Source: JAKPCT01 sp029553165 | GTDB taxonomy: Bacteria > Bacillota > UBA4882 > UBA8346 | Assembly (NCBI GenBank): GCA_035359995.1 | Contig: DAORZT010000050.1 | Location: forward strand, 1 to 19,960 | Direction of reading: 5' to 3' | Length of the DNA: 19,960 nucleotides | Part shown: positions 1 through 7,234 of the stretch, piece by piece | Layout of the letters: each line of letters begins with the position of its first letter | Position numbering within the stretch: position 1 is the first letter of the stretch | Notes under the pieces: generated by a model | The model's database searches: none | The model's input: the letters and a program-made list of their open reading frames with translations, nothing else | Told to the model about the DNA's origin: nothing | Translations under genes and position numbers: made by a program

Positions 1-60
1 CTATTGATTTTTCAATGTTCACTGCACATTAACTATGTGCGAAAGTTGATATATTAAATC

Positions 61-91
61 AAAAATCACTTCGTGAAGGAGTGATTTTTTT
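61..91 (+). terminator. Rho-independent terminator of an upstream gene outside the window
   Basis: A perfect 10-bp stem (61-70 with 80-89) encloses a 9-nt loop, and the T run at 85-91 follows directly. The left arm begins with five A, so the structure could also work for a transcript on the minus strand. I see no convincing gene in positions 1-60, so the gene it ends lies off the left edge. Confidence 0.8.
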
Positions 92-131
92 ATTTCGGTA
101 CTGCCGGTTTTTTTAGACTTAAATTTATTCA

Positions 132-160
132 TCATAAAATCAGAATTCAGCTCATACCAA
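132..160 (+). promoter_or_regulatory. Possible sigma-E (sporulation, mother-cell) promoter
   Basis: A TCATAAA element at 132-138 fits the sigma-E -35 pattern KMATATT at the ATA core. It is followed after 14 nt by CATACCAA at 153-160, which matches the first five bases of the sigma-E -10 pattern CATACAHT. The spacing is the usual one, and the downstream gene is a spore-coat type SPOCS protein. The match is imperfect and the region is AT-rich, so this is suggestive only. ATACCA/TGGTAT (154-159/170-175) is a small inverted repeat overlapping the -10. Confidence 0.3.
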
Positions 161-289
161 TTACTGGAGTGGTATTCCTTCCGCATGGAGGATTGGGGGG
201 TGAAAGATGAACACCGGATCTGTTTCGTAGCAAAATATTTAGGAAGAAAACATCTTGTCAATTATGTTTGTAAGGAGGCGTATGTACTT

Positions 290-1954
290 ATGTCTTTAAG
301 TTGTGAATTTAATCAGTTTACTCATCCAAAGTTTTTTGAGGATCGTTCCCGGCAGATTACCGTTGACGCTCAGTTATATTTGAGTGAGAATTTACCGGAG
401 ATTGATCAGATCAAAGGAGGAAATTTCCGGATTGATCCAGTTGAGTTTCGTATTGCTGATGAAACCATAACCATATTGGGAAGAGTTTATCCATATGTTA
501 TCTATCTAGCAAAAAAAGAACAGATTCCCGAATATATTAATCAGGCAGACGGTGAATTTGAAGAGTATCCGATCCCGCAGGAATATGCAATGTATTGGAA
601 TCAGGATTTAGGAATTGATTTTGAAGAGACCATCAGTATTCCCGGATTAAATTCGGAGATGTTGGTTGAGGTTGAAAGCAAAGCTATTACTGGTAATTTT
701 GAAAAAATCACCGGTAATGAAGTAGTTTTCCAGGGAAAGATCGAGTTGACGGTCCATTCTGTTGCTTCGCAATCACTGGAAGTACTTCAGCAATTGCAGC
801 CTGCGGGAAAGGTGAATTGCCAAAAAGAACAGATTACCGTTGAAGAGAGTTGGATTAATAAATCCAATTATATTCCAATTCGGTCTTCGTTGGTATTACC
901 TAACCTTAAACCTGGGATCAGCCGAATCCTTGAATACCAAGTTAAACCAGCCAATCTTTCCGCTAAGTTGAGCAATGATAAAGTCAGTCTTCAGGGAGTG
1001 CTTGAAGTAACAGTTGTCTATGTTGGTAGTGATGAGAGCGGCCGTCCGACAGAGATCTTTGTGAACGAATGGAGCACCGAGACAGGAAACGCGATACCAT
1101 TTGAAACAATGATCGAGTATCAAAATCATTCTGAGCGGACAGTATTGCTGCCAAAGGTCACTGCCAAAGGCTTGAATCTCAGTCTGCGGAACCAACGGGA
1201 ACTGGTTTTGAGTGCGGAGTTGAAGAGTGATGTGGCGATTATTCAGATCGGTACCCAAGAGGTTATCACCGAAGTGATTCCAGAAGCTGAACAAGTAGTT
1301 GATGTTGAAAAGAATACATTGACCTATAATGAATTTACCGGCGAACAAACTACGGAGATTGAATTTGAGGCCGAACTCAGTTTGGCTGCTGGGCAACCGG
1401 ATTTGGAAAGAATTTTACTCTATGGAGTTACGCCACTGGACCTCAAGTTTGAAGCGGCAAGTGATAAAGTATTGGTTGAAGGCGGATTGGATGTCTGGCT
1501 GCGCTATATTGCAGATAACAGTGGATCAGAACGCCTTGCGACTGCAAGTTGGGAGGAACGTAATACCAATTCAGTTCCAATTACTGCGGTGATTGATTTT
1601 CCGGGAATTCAACCTGAAACATTACTCCAGGCTCAAGTTATTTTAAACCAAACCAAATTAGAGATGAGCAGTGAACGCAGTCTGAAACTCTCCGGAACTT
1701 TAAAAACAACTTTAGTCGGGACAACACCGCGTTCGTTAACAGTCTTGAGTAATTGTGCCTTAGTTGAGAGAGTCGATCCCGGGACCCGTCCATGTATGTT
1801 GTTTTATGTTGTCCAACCGGAGGACACCCTTTGGAAGATCGCCCGCCATTATCAGACGACGGTTGAAACATTGGTAAAAGCGAATAAACTGGTTGATTCG
1901 GGTCAACTTACGGTTGGGCAGAAGTTGTTGATTCCGAAGAAAATAGCGATCTAA
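290..1954 (+). CDS. Multi-SPOCS (DUF3794) protein with C-terminal LysM domain
   Basis: Likely a spore-coat or cortex-associated protein that binds peptidoglycan. From ATG 290 it has 554 residues. Successive SPOCS-like beta modules each carry a pattern of the type 'lpe...ilev...i......v.v.G.v.v.v.Y'; I count about four or five, the first at residues 10-105. A LysM domain sits at about 505-551 (YVVQPEDTLWKIA, then GQKLLIPKK). There is no signal peptide or membrane segment, as expected for a protein made in the mother cell. Start choice is uncertain. ATG 290 has a full TAAGGAGG at 271-278 but an 11-nt gap. GTG 200 has GGAGG at 187-191 with an 8-nt gap. ATG 185 has no ribosome binding site. SPOCS-LysM proteins are common in sporulating Clostridia-type bacteria. 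The next gene is a single-domain relative. Confidence 0.88.
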   Translation: MSLSCEFNQFTHPKFFEDRSRQITVDAQLYLSENLPEIDQIKGGNFRIDPVEFRIADETITILGRVYPYVIYLAKKEQIPEYINQADGEFEEYPIPQEYAMYWNQDLGIDFEETISIPGLNSEMLVEVESKAITGNFEKITGNEVVFQGKIELTVHSVASQSLEVLQQLQPAGKVNCQKEQITVEESWINKSNYIPIRSSLVLPNLKPGISRILEYQVKPANLSAKLSNDKVSLQGVLEVTVVYVGSDESGRPTEIFVNEWSTETGNAIPFETMIEYQNHSERTVLLPKVTAKGLNLSLRNQRELVLSAELKSDVAIIQIGTQEVITEVIPEAEQVVDVEKNTLTYNEFTGEQTTEIEFEAELSLAAGQPDLERILLYGVTPLDLKFEAASDKVLVEGGLDVWLRYIADNSGSERLATASWEERNTNSVPITAVIDFPGIQPETLLQAQVILNQTKLEMSSERSLKLSGTLKTTLVGTTPRSLTVLSNCALVERVDPGTRPCMLFYVVQPEDTLWKIARHYQTTVETLVKANKLVDSGQLTVGQKLLIPKKIAI

Positions 1955-1980
1955 TTAATATTTCATCTATTAATTATCAG

Positions 1981-2027
1981 GGTCGTTGCTTCCTGCTTGA
2001 AAAAGTATTCAGCAACGACCTTTTTTT
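1981..2027 (+). terminator. Rho-independent terminator after the SPOCS-LysM gene
   Basis: A perfect 10-bp GC-rich stem (1981-1990 with 2011-2020) encloses a 20-nt loop and is followed by seven T at 2021-2027. It starts 26 nt after the stop codon and separates the two SPOCS genes into different transcripts. Confidence 0.85.
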
Positions 2028-2054
2028 ACTTAATGTATTATGAACTTTTTTAAC

Positions 2055-2230
2055 CACAGTTACCTCAAGAGTGAAGCCGAAGCCGCCGTCGTAGGGAACG
2101 ACTATTCTAATAGATTCTAACTATTGGAGAGGTGTTTGAGGCCGGACAAGCATAAAAAATTAAGGAACCCCCACCGAACAGTGGGCAGGAAATAAGGGAC
2201 TGGTTTTTAGGAAAGTAAGCTTGGAGGAGA
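2055..2230 (+). other. Gene-free stretch with a possible structured RNA
   Basis: This lies in the 347-nt gap between the two SPOCS genes. Six bases CCTCAA (2063-2068) pair with TTGAGG (2136-2141). Inside that pair sit two perfect hairpins: GTCGT/ACGAC (2088-2092/2098-2102) and a CTAATAG/CTATTGG stem (2107-2113/2121-2127, one G-T pair). Downstream is CCCAC/GTGGG (2170-2174/2181-2185). I could not match this to riboswitches, 6S, SRP, tmRNA or RNase P from memory, and there is no terminator-like T run. It could be a small RNA, a leader of the next gene, or chance folding. Confidence 0.3.
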
Positions 2231-2285
2231 TATGTGTCATTTCGGAAAAAGTGCTTCCATCATAACTCTTATATCCCGACAATCC

Positions 2286-2294
2286 CATATTATA
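2286..2294 (+). promoter_or_regulatory. Possible sigma-K -10 element
   Basis: CATATTATA matches the sigma-K -10 pattern CATAnnnTA. A start site about 6 nt downstream, near 2300, would put the GGAAGAAGGG ribosome binding site at 2307-2316 just inside the message. The best AC dinucleotide for the -35 (2265-2266) is 19 nt away, slightly too far. It is a plausible late-sporulation promoter only because the gene is SPOCS type. Confidence 0.22.
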
Positions 2295-2319
2295 TATAAA
2301 AATGAAGGAAGAAGGGATT

Positions 2320-2799
2320 ATGATGGCAGTACTTGTGGAAACTACCGCTCAAGTCCTAGTCGATGATACCATAACCCTACCGCTTCCGGCAGAGAAAATT
2401 GATGAAATTGTCGCTAGTGTCCGTGATATGGAATGTTTTGTAATTGACAATAAAGTGATCTTCCAAGGAATTTTGCATAAACAGATTTTCTTCGTCGATG
2501 AGGATGGCTTTGTGCGGCATATTGGAGTCGACATCCCCTTTAGCGGATTTGTTGATACACCTGGCGTAGCGGCTGGAATGACTTGTCAGTTAAGTCCAGC
2601 AATTGTTTTTATAGATTTTAACCTATTAACCCCAACAGAATTACGGGAGATTGTGGTAATTGATGTTGTTGTAACTGTACTTGATCTGCCGGCAAATCTA
2701 CTTGTATTTACTGATACTTTACCTAAAAGACCAAGTGTTTTTGGTGAGCGTAATACAGTAAGAGCTAAAGGAAACGGGTTGATGGCAGTTACCAAATAA
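2320..2799 (+). CDS. Single-domain SPOCS (DUF3794) protein
   Basis: A small (about 159 residues) soluble protein made of one SPOCS domain. The diagnostic pattern is visible: an opening 'VLVDDTITLPLPAEKIDEIV' stretch, the middle VIFQGILHKQIFFVDEDG, then 'IPFSGFVDTPG' and a closing 'VIDVVVTVLDLP' strand. The domain occurs in spore-coat-associated proteins of sporulating Bacillota, and the preceding gene carries several copies plus LysM. The start is ATG 2320 or 2323, because GGAAGAAGGG at 2307-2316 is well spaced for them. An in-frame ATG at 2302 extends the frame but has no ribosome binding site. Exact function is unknown; a structural role in the spore envelope is inference. Confidence 0.85.
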   Translation: MMAVLVETTAQVLVDDTITLPLPAEKIDEIVASVRDMECFVIDNKVIFQGILHKQIFFVDEDGFVRHIGVDIPFSGFVDTPGVAAGMTCQLSPAIVFIDFNLLTPTELREIVVIDVVVTVLDLPANLLVFTDTLPKRPSVFGERNTVRAKGNGLMAVTK

Positions 2800-2805
2800 C
2801 AGAAC

Positions 2806-2840
2806 AAAAGGGAGGTTAAGAGCCTCCTTTTAATATTTTC
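2806..2840 (+). terminator. Probable terminator after the SPOCS gene
   Basis: AAAAGGGAGG (2806-2815) pairs with CCTCCTTTT (2823-2831) with one bulged G, and an AT-rich tail with T runs follows. It sits 6 nt after the stop codon. The stem is good but the T tract is interrupted, so strength is uncertain. Confidence 0.55.
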
Positions 2841-2882
2841 CTAACCTTCCAAACATTTAGCCAGCTAAACAGGCAATTAACC

Positions 2883-2912
2883 TTAGATTGATGACGTTTA
2901 ATGTGATATAAT
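2883..2912 (+). promoter_or_regulatory. Extended -10 sigma-A promoter of the ABC gene pair
   Basis: TATAAT at 2907-2912 is preceded by TGA at 2904-2906, giving a full extended -10. The -35 is weak: TTAGAT (2883-2888) at 18 nt. TTGATG at 2888-2893 is better but only 13 nt away. The start site would fall near 2919, immediately before the AGGAGGAG ribosome binding site at 2922-2929, so the leader would be very short. Confidence 0.6.
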
Positions 2913-2933
2913 CGATGCAGCAGGAGGAGTAAG

Positions 2934-5456
2934 ATGCTGTTGATTAAGAAAGATACATTTGTAAAAGACATTATTGTATTGCTCTTGGTTGGTATTATTA
3001 TAGCAGCATTATTTGCGGCTGGTTTTGCCTTGACTACTGATAAATATTTTGCAAAAGCCGTAGTTGGAATTATGGGCGATTTTGGCGAGTACGATCTGCT
3101 CTTCCAAGGGCGTCAGGAACTAAAAGGAGCTTTAATCCGCCAGATTAGAGAGGTTGTCGCGGAGTATTTTCCGGGGGCTACGATTAAGTCGGGGATCAGT
3201 TTGGCTGGACAGACAACGGTGTTTCTAACCTTACCGGATAAGTATAAGACTAAAGCGATCTTTAATAATTTGGGACATTATTTCAGTAATCTGCCTGGTA
3301 ATGCGGGTTTTTCAATTATGACAGAACCGATGATCAGTGTTTCAAGTGTGCCAAAAGGTGCATTTGATTTGTTGTCTAATGAAATCGAGGGCATTTCCGG
3401 AGTGAAATTTACTTTTAAAGATGGTAATAGTATCGGAGTGGTTTTAAAAGATATTCGCTTTAGTGATCGGGTTGATGCCCGGATTAAGCAGATTTTGAAT
3501 AAGTATCAGGTTCTGGAGCTTAGAATGAATTCCGGGTTTTCATCTGAAGAGATGATCGCTTTGGGAAGAAAAGTTTCCCAATCATTGATTGGGAAATTTG
3601 GGATTAATTACGCCCGTGATATTACTTTATCAGGCGGGGCTGACGAGTATCAATATATGGTGAATACGTTATCGGAGATCAAAAAATTTTTACTGGCTTA
3701 TGCTGCTGAGGTAAAGATTATTCCCGAAGCAAGTTCGAATATCGAAATCGGTGATCTTTTGGTTTTAAATGGGCAGAATGTTAACAAGCTAAAACCGGGT
3801 GATACCCTGGAACCGCTCCATGTTGTGGTAAAAACGATGACGGTTGATGCCAGCGGGGTCCATGGTTTAATCATCCAGGGTGATGCCGAATATTTGGATG
3901 ATCATTCTGCTTATCAATTACTTCCAGGGGATAAAATTGGTCAAAGAATAGGGCGAATTGAGGTGTCAAGCCGTAAGGTACAATTGGTCTACGCAATGAA
4001 TCAAGGGGTTAAATTATTAACTTCATTAAATCAAGCAATTGCCGACTATAACCAGGCAACCGGAGGGCCCGGTTTAACCGTTAATAACCTTGAAAATGTT
4101 TACCAACAATTGCTTGAAGTTAAACAAGCCTTAAATACGGTTGAAACCGGTGTTGACAGTTTAAGCGGCAGGATTAACCGTACCAGCCTGGTCAATATGG
4201 CTAATTTAATTAATGGAATTGGTGATGACCTTGACTATTTAGCCAAAACGTTTGGGCGGGTCCAGATTTTGGAAAGCCGGTTCAATCAAACACTGGAAGG
4301 GTTAGATACTGCAAGATTAATAATGGGAAGCCCTTTACTGCAAGAAGCAATTGATGGCAAAGGTGGAATTTTTGAAAAGATTCAACTCCTCAATCAGCAG
4401 TTAACGACGGTCGAAAGTTCACTACGCGAGCGGGTTCAAAGTTTGGATGACTTCATCAACCGGTTTAATCCTTTGGTAGCAGTACTGTTGTCATGGCGTA
4501 ATAAAGCCAGGGACTTAGCTGAACAGGCGAATAGTTTTGGAGCAGTTTTTACGCCCGGAAGCGAAAATCATCAAAAGTTAGTAGAGATGATCGAAGCAAC
4601 CGACCAAGTGATCTCCGGTATTACCGGATTTGATCTTGAGAATGCTAAGATTGGATTGGATGTTGTTTCAAAACGGTTGTTTGGATCTGATAATATTGAT
4701 CTTTCAGTCCTGATTGCAGAGCTGGAACGGGTAAAAAACTCCCTGCCCCAATTACTGGATGAAGAGATTGGTAATGCGGTGAATCTAATCAATAAATATG
4801 TGGATGGCGAAAGCGTATCACGGGATCGGATTCAGATCTTTACGCAAGCAGTGGTTGAGCCAAAAGTTGTCGAAGCTACCGTTAAAAGAGTGGTTGGCGT
4901 TGATGATGTAGCGCTCTTTTCACTGCCGGTAGGGACGATTCAACCGAATATCAGGGGTGAATTATTTAAAATTCTCGCAGAAGTAAGGTCGACGATTGCG
5001 GCGTTAGTGGTTACTGTTTTATGGTTATTAGGCTTTATTCTCGACCATTCGTTGATCATTTCAATGCTCAAGAAGATGGAGTTTTCATTATTGCCGAAAG
5101 CAACCGTTCTTCAAAGTGAATGGCTTCAGAGGGTTTATAACACTGCGGCCCGGGTTTTAAGTTGGTCGAATATTTATGCTGCCTTAGTTGGCGGATTATG
5201 GCTGGCAGTAACCTATTATTTGGCCGGGGCCAGTATCCCATTCCTTGACTATTGGCAGATTGGGATCTTAGGAGGAATTTTGGGGATTGGAATGGCCGTG
5301 ATTGCCGAGAAGATTAATCCAATCAATAAAGAAGAGGTTATGGCCGGGCTTTCACTCGGATTATCTTTCAAAACAATTATGCAAGAAATTGTGATTCCGG
5401 CAGGAAGACCAGGCTTATTGCAATTTTTGAACCGTTGGAAGATGACAATGAAGTAA
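2934..5456 (+). CDS. Large envelope protein of an ABC system, MacB/FtsX-like topology, family not recognised
   Basis: I do not recognise this 840-residue protein by sequence. It has one N-terminal membrane segment (about 12-34), a long extracytoplasmic part, then three membrane segments near the C-terminus (about 687-707, 747-769, 775-794) and a basic cytoplasmic tail. One-plus-three segments around a large periplasmic insert is the layout of type VII ABC permeases (MacB, FtsX, LolCE). The insert seems to hold two alpha/beta modules (about 45-240), a beta-rich module (about 270-350) and a long helical, coiled-coil-like region (about 360-640). The gene has an AGGAGGAG ribosome binding site 4 nt before ATG and its own promoter. 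It is followed 28 nt later by an ABC ATPase gene, so a permease role is inferred from topology and neighbour. No MCE motif is evident. Substrate is unknown; an envelope lipid or a cell-wall-regulating role is possible given the adjacent LPS genes. Confidence 0.7.
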   Translation: MLLIKKDTFVKDIIVLLLVGIIIAALFAAGFALTTDKYFAKAVVGIMGDFGEYDLLFQGRQELKGALIRQIREVVAEYFPGATIKSGISLAGQTTVFLTLPDKYKTKAIFNNLGHYFSNLPGNAGFSIMTEPMISVSSVPKGAFDLLSNEIEGISGVKFTFKDGNSIGVVLKDIRFSDRVDARIKQILNKYQVLELRMNSGFSSEEMIALGRKVSQSLIGKFGINYARDITLSGGADEYQYMVNTLSEIKKFLLAYAAEVKIIPEASSNIEIGDLLVLNGQNVNKLKPGDTLEPLHVVVKTMTVDASGVHGLIIQGDAEYLDDHSAYQLLPGDKIGQRIGRIEVSSRKVQLVYAMNQGVKLLTSLNQAIADYNQATGGPGLTVNNLENVYQQLLEVKQALNTVETGVDSLSGRINRTSLVNMANLINGIGDDLDYLAKTFGRVQILESRFNQTLEGLDTARLIMGSPLLQEAIDGKGGIFEKIQLLNQQLTTVESSLRERVQSLDDFINRFNPLVAVLLSWRNKARDLAEQANSFGAVFTPGSENHQKLVEMIEATDQVISGITGFDLENAKIGLDVVSKRLFGSDNIDLSVLIAELERVKNSLPQLLDEEIGNAVNLINKYVDGESVSRDRIQIFTQAVVEPKVVEATVKRVVGVDDVALFSLPVGTIQPNIRGELFKILAEVRSTIAALVVTVLWLLGFILDHSLIISMLKKMEFSLLPKATVLQSEWLQRVYNTAARVLSWSNIYAALVGGLWLAVTYYLAGASIPFLDYWQIGILGGILGIGMAVIAEKINPINKEEVMAGLSLGLSFKTIMQEIVIPAGRPGLLQFLNRWKMTMK

Positions 5457-5484
5457 AGTAATAAATGGTAGTGGAGGGAGCTTG

Positions 5485-6213
5485 ATGCTTCAAATCACAG
5501 ACTTATATAAATGTTATGGGCATAAAAAAGCCTTAAATGGGATTAGTCTTGAAGTTGATCAAGGTGAAACTGTGGTTATAATGGGCCCAAGCGGTTGTGG
5601 GAAATCAACTTTGATCAGATGTATTAACCGGCTTACTGAGCCTGATTCGGGGATGATCAGTTTAGGTAATAAAAGAATAACTGAATTGTCATTAACCGAA
5701 CTGTTGGAAGTACGGCGGAAAATTGGATTTGTGTTTCAGCATTTCAATTTAATCAAACGGTTATCAGCGTTGGATAATGTTGCAATGGCATTGCGCCTGC
5801 ATGGAATCCCTGTTTTGGAAGCGGAGCAACGTTCAAAGATTGCCCTTGGAAAAGTAGGACTAGGTAACAAATTAAATGACAAACCGGAAGAATTGAGTGG
5901 CGGAGAACAACAGCGGGTCGGTATTGCCAGAGCATTAGCTTTGGAACCGGAGATCATGCTCTGGGATGAGCCTACAGCCTCATTAGACCCGATTTTAGTG
6001 GGAGAAGTTATTGAAGTAATGGAAGAGTTGGTTAGGGAAGGTAAGACGACAATGGTGATTGTTACCCATGAATTATTTTTTGCCAGACGGGCGGCTGACC
6101 GGATTGTCTTTATGGATAAAGGAGTAATTGTCGAATCAGGAGTTCCCGAAGAAGTATTTGAACGGCCGGTCTCCGAAATTGGTCAAAAGTACCGCAGATT
6201 ATTAAGACACTAG
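5485..6213 (+). CDS. ABC transporter ATP-binding protein, polar-amino-acid (GlnQ/HisP) type
   Basis: A cytoplasmic ATPase that powers transport, presumably with the preceding membrane protein. From ATG 5485 it has 242 residues. Walker A is GPSGCGKST (34-42), the Q-loop glutamine is Q85, the signature is LSGGEQQRVGIARAL (137-151), Walker B ends in DEP (161-163) and the switch histidine is H195. The overall pattern, with TASLDP after Walker B, is that of GlnQ/HisP importer ATPases, not of LolD/MacB ATPases. No amino-acid permease or binding-protein gene is nearby, which is odd. The frame can be opened one codon earlier at TTG 5482, but GGAGG at 5473-5477 is spaced 7 nt from the ATG. The stop codon is 3 nt before the lpxC promoter, so the two units are tightly packed. 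Confidence 0.93.
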   Translation: MLQITDLYKCYGHKKALNGISLEVDQGETVVIMGPSGCGKSTLIRCINRLTEPDSGMISLGNKRITELSLTELLEVRRKIGFVFQHFNLIKRLSALDNVAMALRLHGIPVLEAEQRSKIALGKVGLGNKLNDKPEELSGGEQQRVGIARALALEPEIMLWDEPTASLDPILVGEVIEVMEELVREGKTTMVIVTHELFFARRAADRIVFMDKGVIVESGVPEEVFERPVSEIGQKYRRLLRH

Positions 6214-6216
6214 TTA

Positions 6217-6245
6217 TTGACATAAAAGTAATGCTGGCATATAAT
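6217..6245 (+). promoter_or_regulatory. Consensus sigma-A promoter of the lpxC operon
   Basis: TTGACA at 6217-6222 and TATAAT at 6240-6245 are both perfect and separated by exactly 17 nt. Transcription should start near 6252, leaving an untranslated leader of about 110 nt before lpxC. No terminator separates it from the ABC ATPase gene, so some read-through from upstream is likely. Confidence 0.88.
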
Positions 6246-6248
6246 TTT

Positions 6249-6300
6249 GTAGTGTATTAGTTAAAGTGACAAAAGTGAATTATTTACAGTTTTACACTAC
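6249..6300 (+). repeat. Inverted repeat at the transcription start of the lpxC operon
   Basis: GTAGTGTA (6249-6256) and TACACTAC (6293-6300) are perfect reverse complements 36 nt apart. The first arm covers the expected start site. Between them are two near copies of AAAGTGA (6263-6269 and 6272-6278). This could be a repressor site, a leader hairpin, or chance in an AT-rich stretch. Confidence 0.4.
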
Positions 6301-6362
6301 TATAAACAAATTGGAAATAAATGCATTGAATTATATTTTTATCCTTGATAGTGGGGGTTAGA

Positions 6363-7223
6363 ATGAAATTTCAGCAGACCATTGCTGCAACAATAGATAT
6401 CGCTGGCACCGCTTTGCAAAGTGGCGCCACAGTTAAAATGTCAATTAAACCGCAGCCGGAAGATACAGGGATTTATTTTAAACGGGTTGACCTACCGGGA
6501 CAACCATCAATTAAAGCTGAAGTAAATTCCGTGATTGATACCACCAAGAGTATGACTGTTGGTAAAGATGGTTGGAAGGTTGCGACGATTGAACATTTAA
6601 TGGCTACATTTCATGGGTTAGGGATTGATAATGCTCTAATTGAGATCGATGGGGAAGAAGTCCCCCGAGGAGACGGTAGTGGCCTTTATTTTGCCGAACA
6701 GCTTCTCAAGGCGGGGATTGTTCCCCAAAAGGCTCCGCGTAAATATCTGCGAATTCAGGAACCGGTTTGGGTTGAAGGAATAGTATACAGGCAGAATGAG
6801 CCGACCAAAGCCACATTGGTAATTTTACCTGGTGACGACCTGGAGATCAGTTTTACTTTTACTTCAGATCATCATGTAACCGGGACGCAGTATTACCATT
6901 ATAAGCTGGCTAGCGATACTTTTCTTCAAGAAATCGCACCGGCCCGTACGATCGCTTTTCGGCGTGAAATAGAATATCTTCAAAGTAAGGGGCTGGCTTT
7001 GGGTGGCGATTTGAACACCGTAGTAGTCGTAGGAGACCAAGGCTATGAAAATAAGCTTCGTTTTCCCGAGGAGATTGTGCGCCATAAAATACTGGATATT
7101 CTGGGTGATCTTTATTTATTAGGTCCTTTAACCGGACATATAATTGCGATTCGTTCCGGACATGCGCTTGATTATGAGTTAGCTAAAAAAATTATTTCCC
7201 AAAATGCCACCATTTTATTGTAG
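6363..7223 (+). CDS. lpxC: UDP-3-O-acyl-N-acetylglucosamine deacetylase LpxC
   Basis: A cytoplasmic zinc enzyme that removes the acetyl group from UDP-3-O-acyl-GlcNAc, the committed step of lipid A synthesis. The 286-residue length is that of stand-alone LpxC (not an LpxC-FabZ fusion). The catalytic Glu77 and zinc ligand His78 sit in IEHLMATFHGLGIDN. The motif EVPRGDGSG follows. The other two zinc ligands, His241 and Asp245, are in HKILDILGDLYLLG, and the active-site His267 is in SGHALDYEL. All expected residues are present. The start is ATG 6363 after a GGGGGT ribosome binding site (6353-6358); a TTG at 6345 opens the frame earlier but lacks one. It is first in a tight set with fabZ and lpxA. 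Confidence 0.96.
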   Translation: MKFQQTIAATIDIAGTALQSGATVKMSIKPQPEDTGIYFKRVDLPGQPSIKAEVNSVIDTTKSMTVGKDGWKVATIEHLMATFHGLGIDNALIEIDGEEVPRGDGSGLYFAEQLLKAGIVPQKAPRKYLRIQEPVWVEGIVYRQNEPTKATLVILPGDDLEISFTFTSDHHVTGTQYYHYKLASDTFLQEIAPARTIAFRREIEYLQSKGLALGGDLNTVVVVGDQGYENKLRFPEEIVRHKILDILGDLYLLGPLTGHIIAIRSGHALDYELAKKIISQNATILL

Positions 7224-7234
7224 GAGTGATGAAA

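Noticed and set aside
19..261. An 80-codon minus-strand frame at the left edge.
   Set aside because: It runs through the terminator at 61-91 and into the start of the SPOCS gene, and its composition does not look coded.
896..1396. A 166-codon minus-strand frame inside the SPOCS-LysM gene.
   Set aside because: It is wholly antisense to a gene with clear domain matches, has no ribosome binding site context of note and resembles no family.
2234..2299. A 21-codon GTG-initiated frame with GGAGG 6 nt upstream, in the gap before the second SPOCS gene; also a 44-codon ATG frame at 2232-2366.
   Set aside because: The peptides have no recognisable features, the longer one overlaps the real gene out of frame, and a good Shine-Dalgarno match alone is weak evidence.
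2934..5456. The possibility that the 840-residue protein is an MCE-domain lipid transporter (MlaD/PqiB type).
   Set aside because: It has one N-terminal membrane segment and a long helical part like some MCE proteins, but I see no MCE motif, and the three C-terminal membrane segments do not fit that family.
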